A stretch of DNA of 64,000 nt from Fusicatenibacter saccharivorans. Lineage in GTDB: Bacteria; Bacillota; Clostridia; Lachnospirales; Lachnospiraceae. The notes under the pieces were generated by a model, which saw nothing but the letters and a program-made list of their open reading frames with translations, was not told the DNA's origin and made no database searches. Shown one piece after another: positions 1 to 9,000 of this stretch. Position 1 is the first letter of the stretch. Every line of letters starts with the position of its first letter. The stretch is taken from assembly GCF_015557635.1 (NCBI RefSeq), contig NZ_JADNOP010000014.1, forward strand, positions 41,798-105,797. The letters are read 5' to 3'. The position numbers and the translations under genes are program-made.

Positions 1-70
1 CCGCTTTTTATGCGGGAAAAACAGAGAAGGAACAGCGTGTTTTGGAAGAGACAACAGGAGGAATTTACCT

Positions 71-2215
71 ATGGATATGAATCAGGTATTGGCAGTCGAG
101 CTGAACGTCAAACCGTGGCAGGTAGAAGCTGCAGTGAAACTGATTGACGAGGGAAACACGATCCCTTTTATTTCACGATATCGAAAAGAAGCAACAGGTT
201 CCTTAAACGATGAGATACTGCGAAATCTGTACGACCGTCTGATGTACCTGCGCAGTTTAAATGACCGCAAGGCCGTTGTCCTTGCGAGCATCGAGGAGCA
301 GGGCAAGCTGACCGCAGAACTGAAAAAATCCATCGAAGAGGCCGCAACTCTCGTGGTCGTAGAGGATTTATACCGCCCGTACCGTCCGAAACGCCGGACG
401 CGTGCGACGATCGCAAAAGAAAAAGGACTGGAGCCGCTGGCGAATATCATTCTTCTGCAGATGACAAAAGAGCCGCTCGAAAAAGAGGCAGAGGCTTTTG
501 TTTCAGAAGAAAAGGAAGTCAAAACGGCAAAAGACGCCATTGCTGGTGCCTGCGACATCATCGCTGAGAGCATTTCCGATGAGGCCGATTACCGTATGGA
601 GATCCGCCGCAGAACCGAGGCGAAGGGCCTGATCGTCTCGACAGCAAAGGATGAGAAAGCAGAGTCCGTTTACGAGAATTACTATGAGTTTTCCGAGCCG
701 GTATCGAAAATTGCCGGACACCGTGTGCTGGCGCTGAACCGCGGTGAGAAAGAAAAATTCCTGAACGTCAAAATTGAGGCGCCGACGGAAGAAATCCTGC
801 GTTATCTCGAGAAAAAAATCATCACCAAAGAGAATCCGCAGACAAAGCCGGTTCTGCAGGCGACCATCGAGGATGCCTACAACCGTCTGATCGCTCCGGC
901 CATCGAGCGTGAGGTCAGAAATCAGCTCACCGAAAAGGCAGAGGACGGTGCGATCAAGGTCTTTGGAAAGAATCTTGAGCAGCTTCTGATGCAGCCGCCG
1001 ATCGCAGGCCAGGTTGTCCTTGGATGGGATCCGGCGTTCCGTACGGGATGCAAGCTGGCTGTTGTCGATGCGACTGGAAAAGTGCTCGATACCACCGTGG
1101 TTTATCCGACCGCGCCGACGAATGAGAAGAAGATTGCAGCAGCAAAAGCGACCGTAAAAGATCTGATCCACAAATACGGTGTCACCCTGATTTCTGTCGG
1201 AAACGGAACTGCAAGCCGTGAGTCCGAGCAGATCATCGTCGAGATCTTAAAAGAGATCCCGGAGAAGGTTGCGTATGTGATCACAAACGAGGCAGGAGCA
1301 TCCGTTTACTCTGCAAGCAAGCTGGCAACCGAGGAATTCCCGAACTTTGATGTCGGACAGCGAAGCGCCGCTTCCATCGCACGCCGTGTGCAGGATCCGC
1401 TGGCAGAGCTTGTCAAAATCGATCCGAAATCGATCGGTGTCGGCCAGTATCAGCACGATATGAACCAGAAGAAGCTCGGCGAGGCGCTCGGCGGTGTCGT
1501 TGAGGACTGCGTGAATAAAGTCGGTGTCGATCTGAACACGGCATCCGCGTCGCTGCTGGAATACATTTCCGGTGTCAGCAAGGTGATTGCAAAAAACATC
1601 GTATCATACCGCGAGGAGAACGGCCGTTTCGAGAGCAGAAAAGAGCTCCTGAAAGTGGCAAAACTCGGACCGAAGGCGTTTGAGCAGTGCGCGGGCTTTA
1701 TGCGCATCACCGGCGGCAAAAATCCGCTGGACGGCACAAGCGTTCATCCGGAGAGCTACGAGGCAGTCGAGAAGCTGTTTGCAAAGTTAAATATGAAGAC
1801 AGAGCAGATCAGCGAGGGACCGACGGCGTTCTTCATCAAAGATTACAAGAAGATGGCAGAGGAGATCGGTGTCGGCGAGATTACGCTGCGCGATATCATC
1901 AAAGAGCTGCAGAAGCCTGGCCGTGACCCGCGTGACGAGATGCCGCGCCCGATCCTGCGCACCGACGTGCTCGATATGAAGGATCTGAAGGTCGGCATGA
2001 TCTTAAAGGGAACCGTGCGCAACGTCATTGACTTCGGTGCATTCGTCGATATCGGCGTGCATCAGGACGGACTCGTCCACATTTCCCAGATGACGAAACG
2101 CTTCATCAAGCATCCGCTGGAGGCTGTGAGCGTCGGCGATATCGTGGAAGTGAAGGTCATCAGCCTTGATCTGGCGAAGAAGCGGATCGGACTGTCGATG
2201 CTGCTTGATAAATAA
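71..2215 (+). CDS. tex: Tex-family S1 RNA-binding transcription accessory protein
   Basis: This 714-residue protein has the usual Tex length and domain order. An N-terminal helical region is followed by a YqgF/RNase H-like core (about residues 320-450, near VVLGWDPAFRTGCK). Helix-hairpin-helix repeats follow (about 490-560, LNTASASLLEYISGVS), and a C-terminal S1 domain (about 640-712, KVGMILKGTVRNVIDFGAF). Tex proteins bind nucleic acid and influence transcription and stress survival; the precise role here is inferred from the family. The ATG at 71 is preceded by AGGAGG at 56-61. A hairpin without a T-tract separates it from ylmH, so the two genes are probably co-transcribed. Confidence 0.96.
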   Translation: MDMNQVLAVELNVKPWQVEAAVKLIDEGNTIPFISRYRKEATGSLNDEILRNLYDRLMYLRSLNDRKAVVLASIEEQGKLTAELKKSIEEAATLVVVEDLYRPYRPKRRTRATIAKEKGLEPLANIILLQMTKEPLEKEAEAFVSEEKEVKTAKDAIAGACDIIAESISDEADYRMEIRRRTEAKGLIVSTAKDEKAESVYENYYEFSEPVSKIAGHRVLALNRGEKEKFLNVKIEAPTEEILRYLEKKIITKENPQTKPVLQATIEDAYNRLIAPAIEREVRNQLTEKAEDGAIKVFGKNLEQLLMQPPIAGQVVLGWDPAFRTGCKLAVVDATGKVLDTTVVYPTAPTNEKKIAAAKATVKDLIHKYGVTLISVGNGTASRESEQIIVEILKEIPEKVAYVITNEAGASVYSASKLATEEFPNFDVGQRSAASIARRVQDPLAELVKIDPKSIGVGQYQHDMNQKKLGEALGGVVEDCVNKVGVDLNTASASLLEYISGVSKVIAKNIVSYREENGRFESRKELLKVAKLGPKAFEQCAGFMRITGGKNPLDGTSVHPESYEAVEKLFAKLNMKTEQISEGPTAFFIKDYKKMAEEIGVGEITLRDIIKELQKPGRDPRDEMPRPILRTDVLDMKDLKVGMILKGTVRNVIDFGAFVDIGVHQDGLVHISQMTKRFIKHPLEAVSVGDIVEVKVISLDLAKKRIGLSMLLDK

Positions 2216-2225
2216 AGTGTGATAT

Positions 2226-2259
2226 GTGGGCTGCCCGAAAGAAAACAGGGGCAGCCCGC
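2226..2259 (+). other. Intergenic hairpin between tex and ylmH
   Basis: GGGCTGCCC at 2228-2236 pairs perfectly with GGGCAGCCC at 2249-2257, and the stem extends outward with one wobble pair. No T-tract follows, so it is not a classical intrinsic terminator. It could be an mRNA-processing or stabilising structure between two co-transcribed genes. Confidence 0.6.
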
Positions 2260-2281
2260 GGTGTATCAAAGGGGGATTACC

Positions 2282-3046
2282 ATGAATGAGGAAGAAGTGC
2301 TGGTCGGACGGATTCAGGATCTGGCAGAGCAGTGTTATCACAGGGATGTTCCGTCACACACGGAGTTTCTGACGCTGGCGGAGCAGGATCTGTTCTACCG
2401 TACGGTAAATAGAATCCCGGGCGTGCGTTACGTGCTGTCCGGCGGATACGAGGCGGCAGAACGGAAAGCGGCGCTGTTTCTGCCATCCTATGCAGAGGAC
2501 GGTGATGCGTCGATGCTTCCGATTGCAGTCGTGCGCATCAGCCCGCTGAATGAAAAATTTGCGGATGCGCTGTCACACCGTGATTTCTTAGGATCACTGA
2601 TGAATCTCGGCGTGGAGCGGTATAAGCTGGGAGACATTCTGATCGATGGAAACCAGGCGTATCTGATCTGTATGGCGGATATGGCGGACTACATCTGTGC
2701 GGAGCTGAAAAAAGTGCGCCATACGAGCGTGTACTGTGAAGTCGAGGCGGGACTGCCGGAGGAGCTGACGGAGCCGAAAACCGAGCGGAAAGAAGGCTCC
2801 GTCGCTTCCGTGCGGCTCGATGCGGTGCTGTCGCTGGCGTTCAGCAGTTCGCGGAGCAAAATGGTGCCGCTGATCGAGGGCAGCCAGGTGTTTATCAACG
2901 GAAAGCTGGTGACATCGCCGAGTGCGTCATTAAAAGAGGACGATCTCGTGACCGTGCGCCATATGGGAAAATTCCGCTATGTGGGCGTGCAGAACCAGAC
3001 GAAAAAGGGAAGGCTGTACGTGGCTGTTGAACGATTTGTCTCATAA
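2282..3046 (+). CDS. ylmH: YlmH-family S4 RNA-binding protein
   Basis: A 254-residue protein of the YlmH family. Its N-terminal two thirds carry the YlmH fold (FLTLAEQDLFYRTVNRIPGV) and its C-terminus an S4 RNA-binding domain (about residues 173-245, VRLDAVLSLAFSSSRSK then FINGKLV). Relatives bind ribosomes or stalled large subunits and are often near division genes; here it follows tex instead. I chose the ATG at 2282 because AAAGGGGG lies just upstream. An upstream GTG would add about 21 residues that overlap the intergenic hairpin and look non-coding. Confidence 0.88.
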   Translation: MNEEEVLVGRIQDLAEQCYHRDVPSHTEFLTLAEQDLFYRTVNRIPGVRYVLSGGYEAAERKAALFLPSYAEDGDASMLPIAVVRISPLNEKFADALSHRDFLGSLMNLGVERYKLGDILIDGNQAYLICMADMADYICAELKKVRHTSVYCEVEAGLPEELTEPKTERKEGSVASVRLDAVLSLAFSSSRSKMVPLIEGSQVFINGKLVTSPSASLKEDDLVTVRHMGKFRYVGVQNQTKKGRLYVAVERFVS

Positions 3047-3080
3047 TAGATATTTTGAGGGATTTTACAGGAAAAGACCA

Positions 3081-3110
3081 TTGACAGTGTTTGTAAAAAG
3101 ACGGTATTAT
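3081..3110 (+). promoter_or_regulatory. Sigma-A-type promoter of trpS
   Basis: TTGACA at 3081-3086 and TATTAT at 3105-3110 are separated by 18 bases. The leader of about 90 nt carries a short stem (GTCCGC 3127-3132 with GCGGAC 3169-3174) but no recognisable T-box core. Confidence 0.75.
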
Positions 3111-3210
3111 AGAGGGTATGTAGAAGGTCCGCAGTTATGAGAATTTTCATGAAATTTTTCATACAGAAGCGGACTGCGAAGATTACGTATCAGGAAGGCA
3201 GGAAGAAAAA

Positions 3211-4296
3211 ATGGGAAAAATTATACTGACCGGCGACCGACCGACCGGCAAGCTGCATGTAGGACATTACGTTGGTTCACTGCGCCGCCGCGTGGAGCTG
3301 CAGAACTCCGGTGAATTCGATAAAATTTACATCATGATTGCAGACGCACAGGCGCTGACCGACAATGCGGACAACCCGGAGAAGGTGCGCCAGAACATTC
3401 TGGAGGTAGCACTGGATTACCTTTCCTGCGGACTTGATCCGGAAAAGAGCACCATCTTTATCCAGTCTCAGATTCCGGAACTGTGTGAGCTTTCTTTCTA
3501 TTATATGAATCTCGTTACGGTTTCCAGACTGCAGAGAAACCCAACCGTAAAATCGGAGATCCAGATGAGAAACTTTGAGGCGAGCATCCCGGTTGGATTC
3601 TTCACCTACCCGATCAGCCAGGCAGCCGATATCACTGCATTCAAGGCAACGACCGTTCCGGTTGGAGAGGATCAGATGCCGATGATCGAGCAGACACAGG
3701 AGATCGTCCACAAATTCAATACGGTTTATGGCGAGGCACTTGTGCAGCCGAAGATTATGCTGCCGGAGAATGATTCCTGCAGACGTCTGCCGGGTATCGA
3801 TGGAAAAGCGAAGATGAGTAAATCGCTTGGAAACTGCATTTACCTGTCCGAGGAGCCGGATGAGATCAAGAAAAAAGTCATGAGCATGTACACCGACCCG
3901 GATCATATCAAGATCACCGACCCGGGCAAGATCGAGGGAAATACCGTATTTACCTATCTCGATGCATTCTGCCAGCCGGAGCACTTCGAGCGCTATCTGC
4001 CGGATTACGCAAATCTCGACGAGCTGAAAGCGCATTACCAGAGAGGCGGCCTTGGCGATGTCAAAGTGAAGAAGTTCCTGAACAATGTACTGCAGGAGAC
4101 CTTAGAGCCGATCCGTAACCGCAGAAAAGAGCTGGAAAAAGACATTCCGGCGATCTACGAGATGCTGAAAAAAGGCAGCGAAGAGGCAGAAAAAGTTGCC
4201 GCTCAGACACTGGCGGATGTCAAAGCAGCCATGAAAATCAACTATTTTGATGATCTGGACCTGATCCGTTCCCAGGCAGAGCGTTACGGCAAATAA
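3211..4296 (+). CDS. trpS: Tryptophanyl-tRNA synthetase
   Basis: A 361-residue class I aminoacyl-tRNA synthetase that charges tRNA-Trp with tryptophan in the cytosol. The HIGH-type signature is TGKLHVGHY near the N-terminus and the KMSKS loop is AKMSKSLGN around residue 203. Conserved substrate-pocket segments ([15 protein letters not shown]) lie between them. Length fits a standard TrpRS. The start is supported by GGAAGGAAG upstream. The gene has its own promoter and a strong intrinsic terminator downstream, so it is a single-gene transcription unit. Confidence 0.96.
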   Translation: MGKIILTGDRPTGKLHVGHYVGSLRRRVELQNSGEFDKIYIMIADAQALTDNADNPEKVRQNILEVALDYLSCGLDPEKSTIFIQSQIPELCELSFYYMNLVTVSRLQRNPTVKSEIQMRNFEASIPVGFFTYPISQAADITAFKATTVPVGEDQMPMIEQTQEIVHKFNTVYGEALVQPKIMLPENDSCRRLPGIDGKAKMSKSLGNCIYLSEEPDEIKKKVMSMYTDPDHIKITDPGKIEGNTVFTYLDAFCQPEHFERYLPDYANLDELKAHYQRGGLGDVKVKKFLNNVLQETLEPIRNRRKELEKDIPAIYEMLKKGSEEAEKVAAQTLADVKAAMKINYFDDLDLIRSQAERYGK

Positions 4297-4317
4297 TTAC
4301 CAATAGAAGATAAATGG

Positions 4318-4347
4318 AAAAAGCGGACATTATGGTTCCGCTTTTTC
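4318..4347 (+). terminator. Intrinsic terminator of trpS
   Basis: AAAAAGCGGA (4318-4327) pairs with TCCGCTTTTT (4337-4346), giving a compact stem that runs into a T-tract. Confidence 0.85.
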
Positions 4348-4398
4348 TGTTGCAGGGCGGACGAAAGTTCGGAGTCCTGCGGTCGGAGAGGATAGCAT

Positions 4399-5094
4399 AT
4401 GGTCATACATGGATTTCAAAAGCTGACGCTGCTGGATTACCCGGGCAAGGTGGCGTGCACATTGTTTTCGGGCGGATGTAATTTCCGCTGCCCGTTCTGC
4501 CAGAACGGAAATCTCGTGCAGCATCCCGAATGGGAGCCGGTGATTCCGGAGGAGGAGATTTTTGCAGTGCTCGAAAAGCGGCGCGGCGTGCTGGACGGCG
4601 TCTGCGTGACGGGCGGTGAGCCGACGCTGGATCCGGATCTGGAGCGGTTCGTGACGAAAATTAAGGAACTGGGATATCTTGTGAAGCTCGATACGAATGG
4701 ATACCGGCCGGAGATTTTGAAAAAGCTGGTGGAAGAGAAGAAAATCGATTACGTCGCCATGGACATCAAAAACGCGCCGTCCCGGTACGGCGAGACGGCG
4801 GGCGTGAAAAAGATCGATGTGATGCGGATCAATGAGTCGGTCGAGTTTTTAAAGAGCGGCGTGGTGGACTATGAGTTCCGGACAACGCTCTGCAAAGAGC
4901 TGCATGGAAGGGAAGAGATCGAAGCGATCGGAAAGTGGCTTTCCGGGGCAAAACGGTACTTCCTGCAGAATTACCGGGAATCGGATTATGTGATTGATCC
5001 GAGGTTCTCGGGGTATGCGAGGGAGCAGCTCGAGCGGTTCTGCGAGATCCTGCGCGGAAAGATTGAGACGGTGGAGATCCGCGGCGTGGATTAA
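4399..5094 (+). CDS. Anaerobic ribonucleotide reductase activating protein-like radical SAM enzyme
   Basis: A 231-residue radical SAM protein. CNFRCPFC near residue 28 supplies the CX3CX2C ligands of the [4Fe-4S] cluster, followed by the glycine-rich VTGGEPT motif that contacts SAM. The short TIM-barrel fragment and the opening GFQKLTLLDYPGKVA match the NrdG2-type group, annotated as activases of anaerobic class III ribonucleotide reductase. No nrdD is in the window, so the partner is inferred; a glycyl-radical activase for another enzyme is possible. GAGAGG sits 7 nt before the ATG. It converges closely on the next gene. Confidence 0.85.
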   Translation: MVIHGFQKLTLLDYPGKVACTLFSGGCNFRCPFCQNGNLVQHPEWEPVIPEEEIFAVLEKRRGVLDGVCVTGGEPTLDPDLERFVTKIKELGYLVKLDTNGYRPEILKKLVEEKKIDYVAMDIKNAPSRYGETAGVKKIDVMRINESVEFLKSGVVDYEFRTTLCKELHGREEIEAIGKWLSGAKRYFLQNYRESDYVIDPRFSGYAREQLERFCEILRGKIETVEIRGVD

Positions 5095-5097
5095 AAA

Positions 5098-5111
5098 ACG
5101 CTTTAAAGCGT
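5098..5111. terminator. Possible shared terminator palindrome between convergent genes
   Basis: ACGCTTTAAAGCGT is a perfect 14-base palindrome in the 8-base gap and stop region between two convergent genes. It follows AAAAA on the plus strand. The stem is short and the T-tracts weak, so termination is only suggested. Confidence 0.35.
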
Positions 5112-6284
5112 GCGGTACCAGTAGCCGAAGCGGGCATCGGGCGCGAGCTCGGAGGGGCGCATCGCCTGCTTGAAGTGGAAAAAGCCGAAGAGGCTTGCCA
5201 TGAACTGCTCATTCGGCGTGTAGACGCCGGGGACACCGAAATACCAGAGTTCCTGCTGGTCGCGGTTCCGGGCGAGGAGCAGATGGCGATAGGACGAGGA
5301 GCCATGGAGGACGAAGCGGTTCGCATCCACCGAAAGACCGGCGGCGCGGAGCTGTGGAAGATCGTCGAGTGAGAGGCGCAGGCAGTCGGTCAGATCATCA
5401 TCTGGGAACGGGTGGAACTCCGGGAACTGGTCCTGAAGCTGGAGATAGAGAGCAGCGCGGGACGGCGGCACGGCTGCTGCGGCGGGAAAATCGGCGGAAG
5501 TCATATGTAGCGGCTGGGCGGCAGAATCCGGGATGGGCTGCGGCGGTTCCGGGTTGGCAGAGGGATAGCTTTCTGCGGTTTTCACAGATTCCGCGGATGC
5601 GGGATGGAGTGTGTTGGCGGATGATTGCGTGATCCTGTCTGCAGGAACGGTGTTTACCGTGTTAGTTGATGTGGATTCTGTGGAGACGGTGGATTCCGGG
5701 TTGGAATTTTGTGGATAAAGTTCGGAATTGCTGCTGAATTCTGTGGAAAGTTCATCGAACTGTGCTTTTGAAGCGTCTGATGATGGCAGGGACTGCGCAG
5801 GTACGGCGGGATCCAGAGGTTCGGGTGTTTCGGCAGTTTTCTCTTCGGTCGGTCTGGCACCATTGTCTGCGGATGTTTTGGGCTCCTGCGGGAGCGTGGG
5901 AGCGAAAAACTCCGGCTGAATCGGAAGATCGTCCCACTGGGTGGCGATGACACCGGTCTGGCGGCAGAGCAGGATCAGACCGCCAAGCTCGTCGAGCGTG
6001 ACATCCGTCTGCCCAATGGAATTGGAGTGCGTGAAGAGCTTTCCGCTTGTGGAGGAGCGACCCGCGAGGAGATTTCCGAGCGGAATGCCGTACATCCGCC
6101 CTGACCGGCGGATAAATCCGTAGACCGTGACCGAGGTCTCCGGCGGAAGCGACGGCGATTTGATCTGGAAGTCCATGCGGCAGAAACCGTTCTGCGACTC
6201 CACGCGGACAAAGCCGCAGCATCCGCCCTTGCGGTTGTTCGGGTATTCGTATAGATAGGCAATGAAACGCCGGTAATCAGACAT
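5103..6284 (-). CDS. Conserved hypothetical protein with low-complexity centre
   Basis: A 393-residue protein with no motif I can assign firmly; it may belong to a Lachnospiraceae-specific DUF group (possibly DUF6128). The N-terminal block (about 1-145) opens MSDYRRFIAYLYEYPNN and contains basic and cysteine residues (GGCCGFVRVE). The middle (about 150-285) is a Ser/Thr/Pro/Glu-rich, probably disordered linker. The C-terminal block (about 290-393) ends in an aromatic-rich segment (QELWYFGVPGVYTPNEQ). No signal peptide or membrane helix is apparent. The ATG at 6284 has GGAGG just upstream; an upstream start would add an implausible hydrophobic leader. It diverges from tadA. Confidence 0.75.
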   Translation of the reverse strand: MSDYRRFIAYLYEYPNNRKGGCCGFVRVESQNGFCRMDFQIKSPSLPPETSVTVYGFIRRSGRMYGIPLGNLLAGRSSTSGKLFTHSNSIGQTDVTLDELGGLILLCRQTGVIATQWDDLPIQPEFFAPTLPQEPKTSADNGARPTEEKTAETPEPLDPAVPAQSLPSSDASKAQFDELSTEFSSNSELYPQNSNPESTVSTESTSTNTVNTVPADRITQSSANTLHPASAESVKTAESYPSANPEPPQPIPDSAAQPLHMTSADFPAAAAVPPSRAALYLQLQDQFPEFHPFPDDDLTDCLRLSLDDLPQLRAAGLSVDANRFVLHGSSSYRHLLLARNRDQQELWYFGVPGVYTPNEQFMASLFGFFHFKQAMRPSELAPDARFGYWYRTL

Positions 6285-6391
6285 AAAAACCTCCTGCATA
6301 GAAGTAAAAAGAGTAGAAAAAGATACTGCGCTACAGTTCACGATATGCGGGAAGGACAGAAAATATACGCAGAGAAGAAAGGAAGTGCACA

Positions 6392-6940
6392 ATGGAAGAA
6401 GAAACAAAGCTGGAAACGCCGGAGGAAAAAGCGCACCGGAAAGAACGGGAACGCTTCATGCGCCAGGCGATTACGCAGGCGAAGAAAGCGGAAAAGCTGA
6501 TGGAAGTGCCGATCGGCTGTGTGATTGTGTACGAGGGAAAGGTGATTGCGCGGGGCTATAACCGCAGAAATACGGATAAAAACACGCTGTCCCACGCGGA
6601 ACTGAATGCGATCCGGAAAGCCAGCAAAAAGCTCGGCGACTGGCGGCTGGAGGGCTGTACGTTGTATGTCACCCTGGAACCGTGCCAGATGTGCGCCGGT
6701 GCGATCGTACAGGCGAGAGTCAGCGAAGTCGTCATCGGCAGCATGAACCCGAAGGCGGGCTGCGCGGGATCGATCTTAAATATGCTGGAAATGCACGAGT
6801 TTAACCATCAAGTGAAGGTCGAGCGCGGCGTGCTGAAAGAAGAGTGCTCGGAGATGCTGAGTGCGTTTTTCCGGAGACTGCGGGTGGTGAAAAAGAAGAA
6901 AAAAGAAGAGAGGAAGAGGGCGGAAGAAGGGAAAGAATAA
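6392..6940 (+). CDS. tadA: tRNA-specific adenosine deaminase
   Basis: This 182-residue zinc deaminase converts A34 to inosine in tRNA-Arg(ACG). The HAELNAI motif supplies the zinc histidine and catalytic glutamate, and PCQMCAGA supplies the two zinc cysteines. The protein is slightly longer than typical TadA, with an acidic/basic N-terminal extension (about 20 residues) and a Lys/Glu-rich C-terminal tail after residue 165. The ATG at 6392 has GGAAG upstream. In many Firmicutes tadA is followed by the SRP RNA gene; here a hairpin and tRNA-Ser follow instead. Confidence 0.93.
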   Translation: MEEETKLETPEEKAHRKERERFMRQAITQAKKAEKLMEVPIGCVIVYEGKVIARGYNRRNTDKNTLSHAELNAIRKASKKLGDWRLEGCTLYVTLEPCQMCAGAIVQARVSEVVIGSMNPKAGCAGSILNMLEMHEFNHQVKVERGVLKEECSEMLSAFFRRLRVVKKKKKEERKRAEEGKE

Positions 6941-6947
6941 AAGAAGA

Positions 6948-6972
6948 GGCAGCATCGGGATGGGATGCTGCC
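6948..6972 (+). terminator. Hairpin after tadA, weak terminator
   Basis: GGCAGCATC (6948-6956) pairs perfectly with GATGCTGCC (6964-6972) across a 7-base loop. No immediate T-tract follows, so it may stabilise the mRNA 3' end rather than terminate. Confidence 0.45.
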
Positions 6973-7067
6973 TGAGGAAGATTATTTGTTTGAGTAAGTT
7001 GCACTTTCGAATATTTCCGTAAAAAATACAATCCCCGCATTTCCAGCAGAAACCATCGAAAAAATCA

Positions 7068-7096
7068 TTGACGAATCCCGAAAAAAGCACTATAAT
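7068..7096 (+). promoter_or_regulatory. Sigma-A-type promoter of tRNA-Ser
   Basis: TTGACG at 7068-7073 and TATAAT at 7091-7096 are separated by exactly 17 bases, about 23 bases before the mature tRNA. Confidence 0.85.
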
Positions 7097-7119
7097 ATAT
7101 GATGTATTTGACAAAATAC

Positions 7120-7205
7120 GGAGAAGTACCCAAGAGGCTGAAGGGTCTGGCTTCGAACACCAGTAGGTCGGAAACGGCGCAAGGGTTCAAATCCCTTCTT
7201 CTCCG
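7120..7205 (+). tRNA. tRNA-Ser(CGA)
   Basis: The acceptor stem GGAGAAG/CTTCTCC, T-arm AAGGG-TTCAAAT-CCCTT, discriminator G, and a long variable arm define a class II tRNA. The anticodon loop TTCGAAC gives anticodon CGA, reading UCG serine codons. The closing pair of the anticodon stem is a C-A mismatch. CCA is not encoded. The gene is a single-gene unit with its own promoter and terminator. Confidence 0.93.
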
Positions 7206-7212
7206 CTATGCA

Positions 7213-7260
7213 AAAAAGAGACAGCAAAAGATTGAAAAATCGAAAAAGCTGTCTCTTTTT
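7213..7260 (+). terminator. Intrinsic terminator of tRNA-Ser
   Basis: AAAAAGAGACAGC (7213-7225) pairs with GCTGTCTCTTTTT (7248-7260), a perfect 13-base stem ending in a T-tract. Confidence 0.9.
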
Positions 7261-7376
7261 CTGTGAGAAATTATGAAATAGATGCAAAACAAAAGAAACA
7301 AAGACAGAAAAAGCATCGTCAGTTCACGAAAAGGGACCGATGCACAACAAAGCAAAATAAAAAGGAGAGACAATAC

Positions 7377-8810
7377 ATGGCGCAGTTACCACAGGAATTT
7401 CTGACCCGCATGCAGGAAATGCTGGGCGATGAATTTGATGCATTTTTAACTTCCTACGACGCACCCCGCACAGCCGGGCTGCGTGTGAATACAAAAAAAT
7501 GCCGGACCGAAGATTTCCCGCCGCTTGTTCCGGGAACGTGGAAGAAAATTCCGTGGATTCCAAACGGCTATTTCGTGCCGGACGGCATGCGCATGGGCCA
7601 GTCTCCGCTGTATGCAGCAGGCGTCTTCTATCTGCAGGAGCCAAGCGCCATGACCCCGGCGTCCCGCCTCCCGATCGAACCGGGTGAGCGTGTGCTCGAT
7701 CTCTGCGCCGCACCGGGCGGCAAGGCAACCGAGCTGAATGCGCGCCTGAAAGGAACCGGCCTTCTTGTTGCCAATGACATCAGCAACGCCCGCGCCAAAG
7801 CACTGCTGCGCAATCTGGAGCTGTTCGGAAGCGAAAACGTGCTTGTCACCAATGAGACACCGGCAGGCCTTGCAGACGTCTTCCCGGGCTTCTTCGATAA
7901 AATCCTCGTGGATGCACCGTGCTCCGGCGAGGGCATGTTCCGGAAAGACGAGGCAGTCATCGGCACCTGGACCCCGGAGCGGCCGGATTTCTTTGCGGAT
8001 CTGCAGCGCGAGATCACCTCGAATGCTGTCAAAATGCTGCGTCCGGGCGGCCTCATGATGTATTCGACGTGTACCTTCGCCCCGCAGGAGGACGAGGGAA
8101 CCGTTTCTTTTCTTCTGGAAAACTTCCCGGAAATGGAACTGATCGAGATGGAAGGCTACGAAGGTTTTTCAAAAGGCAATCCAGTCTGGGGAAACGGCGA
8201 TCCGGAGATCGAAAAGACCGTGCGCATCTGGCCGCACAAAATGAACGGCGAGGGCCATTACCTTGCCCTGTTCCGCAAAAAAGGCGAAGCCATTCCTTAT
8301 GAGACAGAAGAAAAACCGATCGAAAAGAAAAACAAAAAACAGAAAAACCGGAAAAAAGACCGCGGAACGGAAGCACCGGGTCCGTCGAAAGCAGAAAAAC
8401 AGATCCTTTCCGATTTCCTGTCCCGGATGACAGCACCGATCCCTGTGGAGGAACTGGAAGTCCGCGCCGGAAAAGTATACCATTCCCCGTCCCTGCCGGA
8501 TGGCGTGCGGAATCTTCATTTCCTGCGGAACGGTCTGTATCTCGGTGAACTGAAAAAAGACCGTTTCGAGCCGTCACAGCCGTTTGCCGTGACACTCTCC
8601 GCGGACAAGTTCAAAGATTACATGAATTTAAAGGCAGATGACGAGCGTACCGAAAAATATCTCCACGGTGAGACAATTTCCGTAGAGCCGGGAGAGACCG
8701 CATCGCCGTCGGGCTGGAAGCTGGTCTGCGTCGATGGATTCGGCCTTGGATGGGGCAAACTGGTCAATGGAACCTTGAAAAATAAGTACCCTGTTGGATG
8801 GAGAAAGTAG
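7377..8810 (+). CDS. RsmF/RsmB-type RNA m5C methyltransferase
   Basis: A 477-residue SAM-dependent RNA cytosine-C5 methyltransferase, probably acting on rRNA or tRNA. The SAM-binding motif DLCAAPGGKATEL, the VDAPCSGEGMF motif with the PC cysteine, and YSTCTF with the catalytic TC cysteine are all present in the first 300 residues. A lysine-rich linker (about 305-340) precedes a C-terminal PUA-like domain of the RsmF type (about 350-477, ending near LGWGKLVNGTLKNKYP). I place the start at 7377, with AAGGAGAGA upstream; an earlier in-frame ATG would include the tRNA terminator tail. The exact target base is unknown. Confidence 0.9.
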   Translation: MAQLPQEFLTRMQEMLGDEFDAFLTSYDAPRTAGLRVNTKKCRTEDFPPLVPGTWKKIPWIPNGYFVPDGMRMGQSPLYAAGVFYLQEPSAMTPASRLPIEPGERVLDLCAAPGGKATELNARLKGTGLLVANDISNARAKALLRNLELFGSENVLVTNETPAGLADVFPGFFDKILVDAPCSGEGMFRKDEAVIGTWTPERPDFFADLQREITSNAVKMLRPGGLMMYSTCTFAPQEDEGTVSFLLENFPEMELIEMEGYEGFSKGNPVWGNGDPEIEKTVRIWPHKMNGEGHYLALFRKKGEAIPYETEEKPIEKKNKKQKNRKKDRGTEAPGPSKAEKQILSDFLSRMTAPIPVEELEVRAGKVYHSPSLPDGVRNLHFLRNGLYLGELKKDRFEPSQPFAVTLSADKFKDYMNLKADDERTEKYLHGETISVEPGETASPSGWKLVCVDGFGLGWGKLVNGTLKNKYPVGWRK

Positions 8811-8904
8811 AAAAATCATGCCAGTTTTTGCAGGAAAAACGTCGAAATATTACAAAGTTATTAACAGAAATTAAAAAAGACTTTCATTTCAGACATACTT
8901 GTGT

Positions 8905-8910
8905 TATAAT
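8905..8910 (+). promoter_or_regulatory. Probable -10 element of the 3D-domain gene
   Basis: TATAAT at 8905-8910 lies 90 bases upstream of the gene with no good -35 hexamer. The leader contains a small stem (GCGGGAAAA with TTTTCCGC). Confidence 0.5.
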
Positions 8911-9000
8911 GGCAAAGTACGGCGGGAAAAAAGACCCATTTTCCGCAGTAACTTGGAGTGACAATCAGCAACAGAACGTAATAAGTATGAGGTGTACGAC

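Noticed and set aside
503..1171. Long minus-strand frame inside tex
   Set aside because: No family resemblance and fully overlapped by the well-supported tex gene.
3111..3210. T-box riboswitch for trpS
   Set aside because: The leader is under 100 nt and lacks the conserved T-box core and a terminator/antiterminator pair.
6941..7119. SRP RNA gene expected after tadA
   Set aside because: The conserved SRP GGAAG/AGCAG-type apical motif is not present; only a short hairpin and the tRNA-Ser promoter are there.
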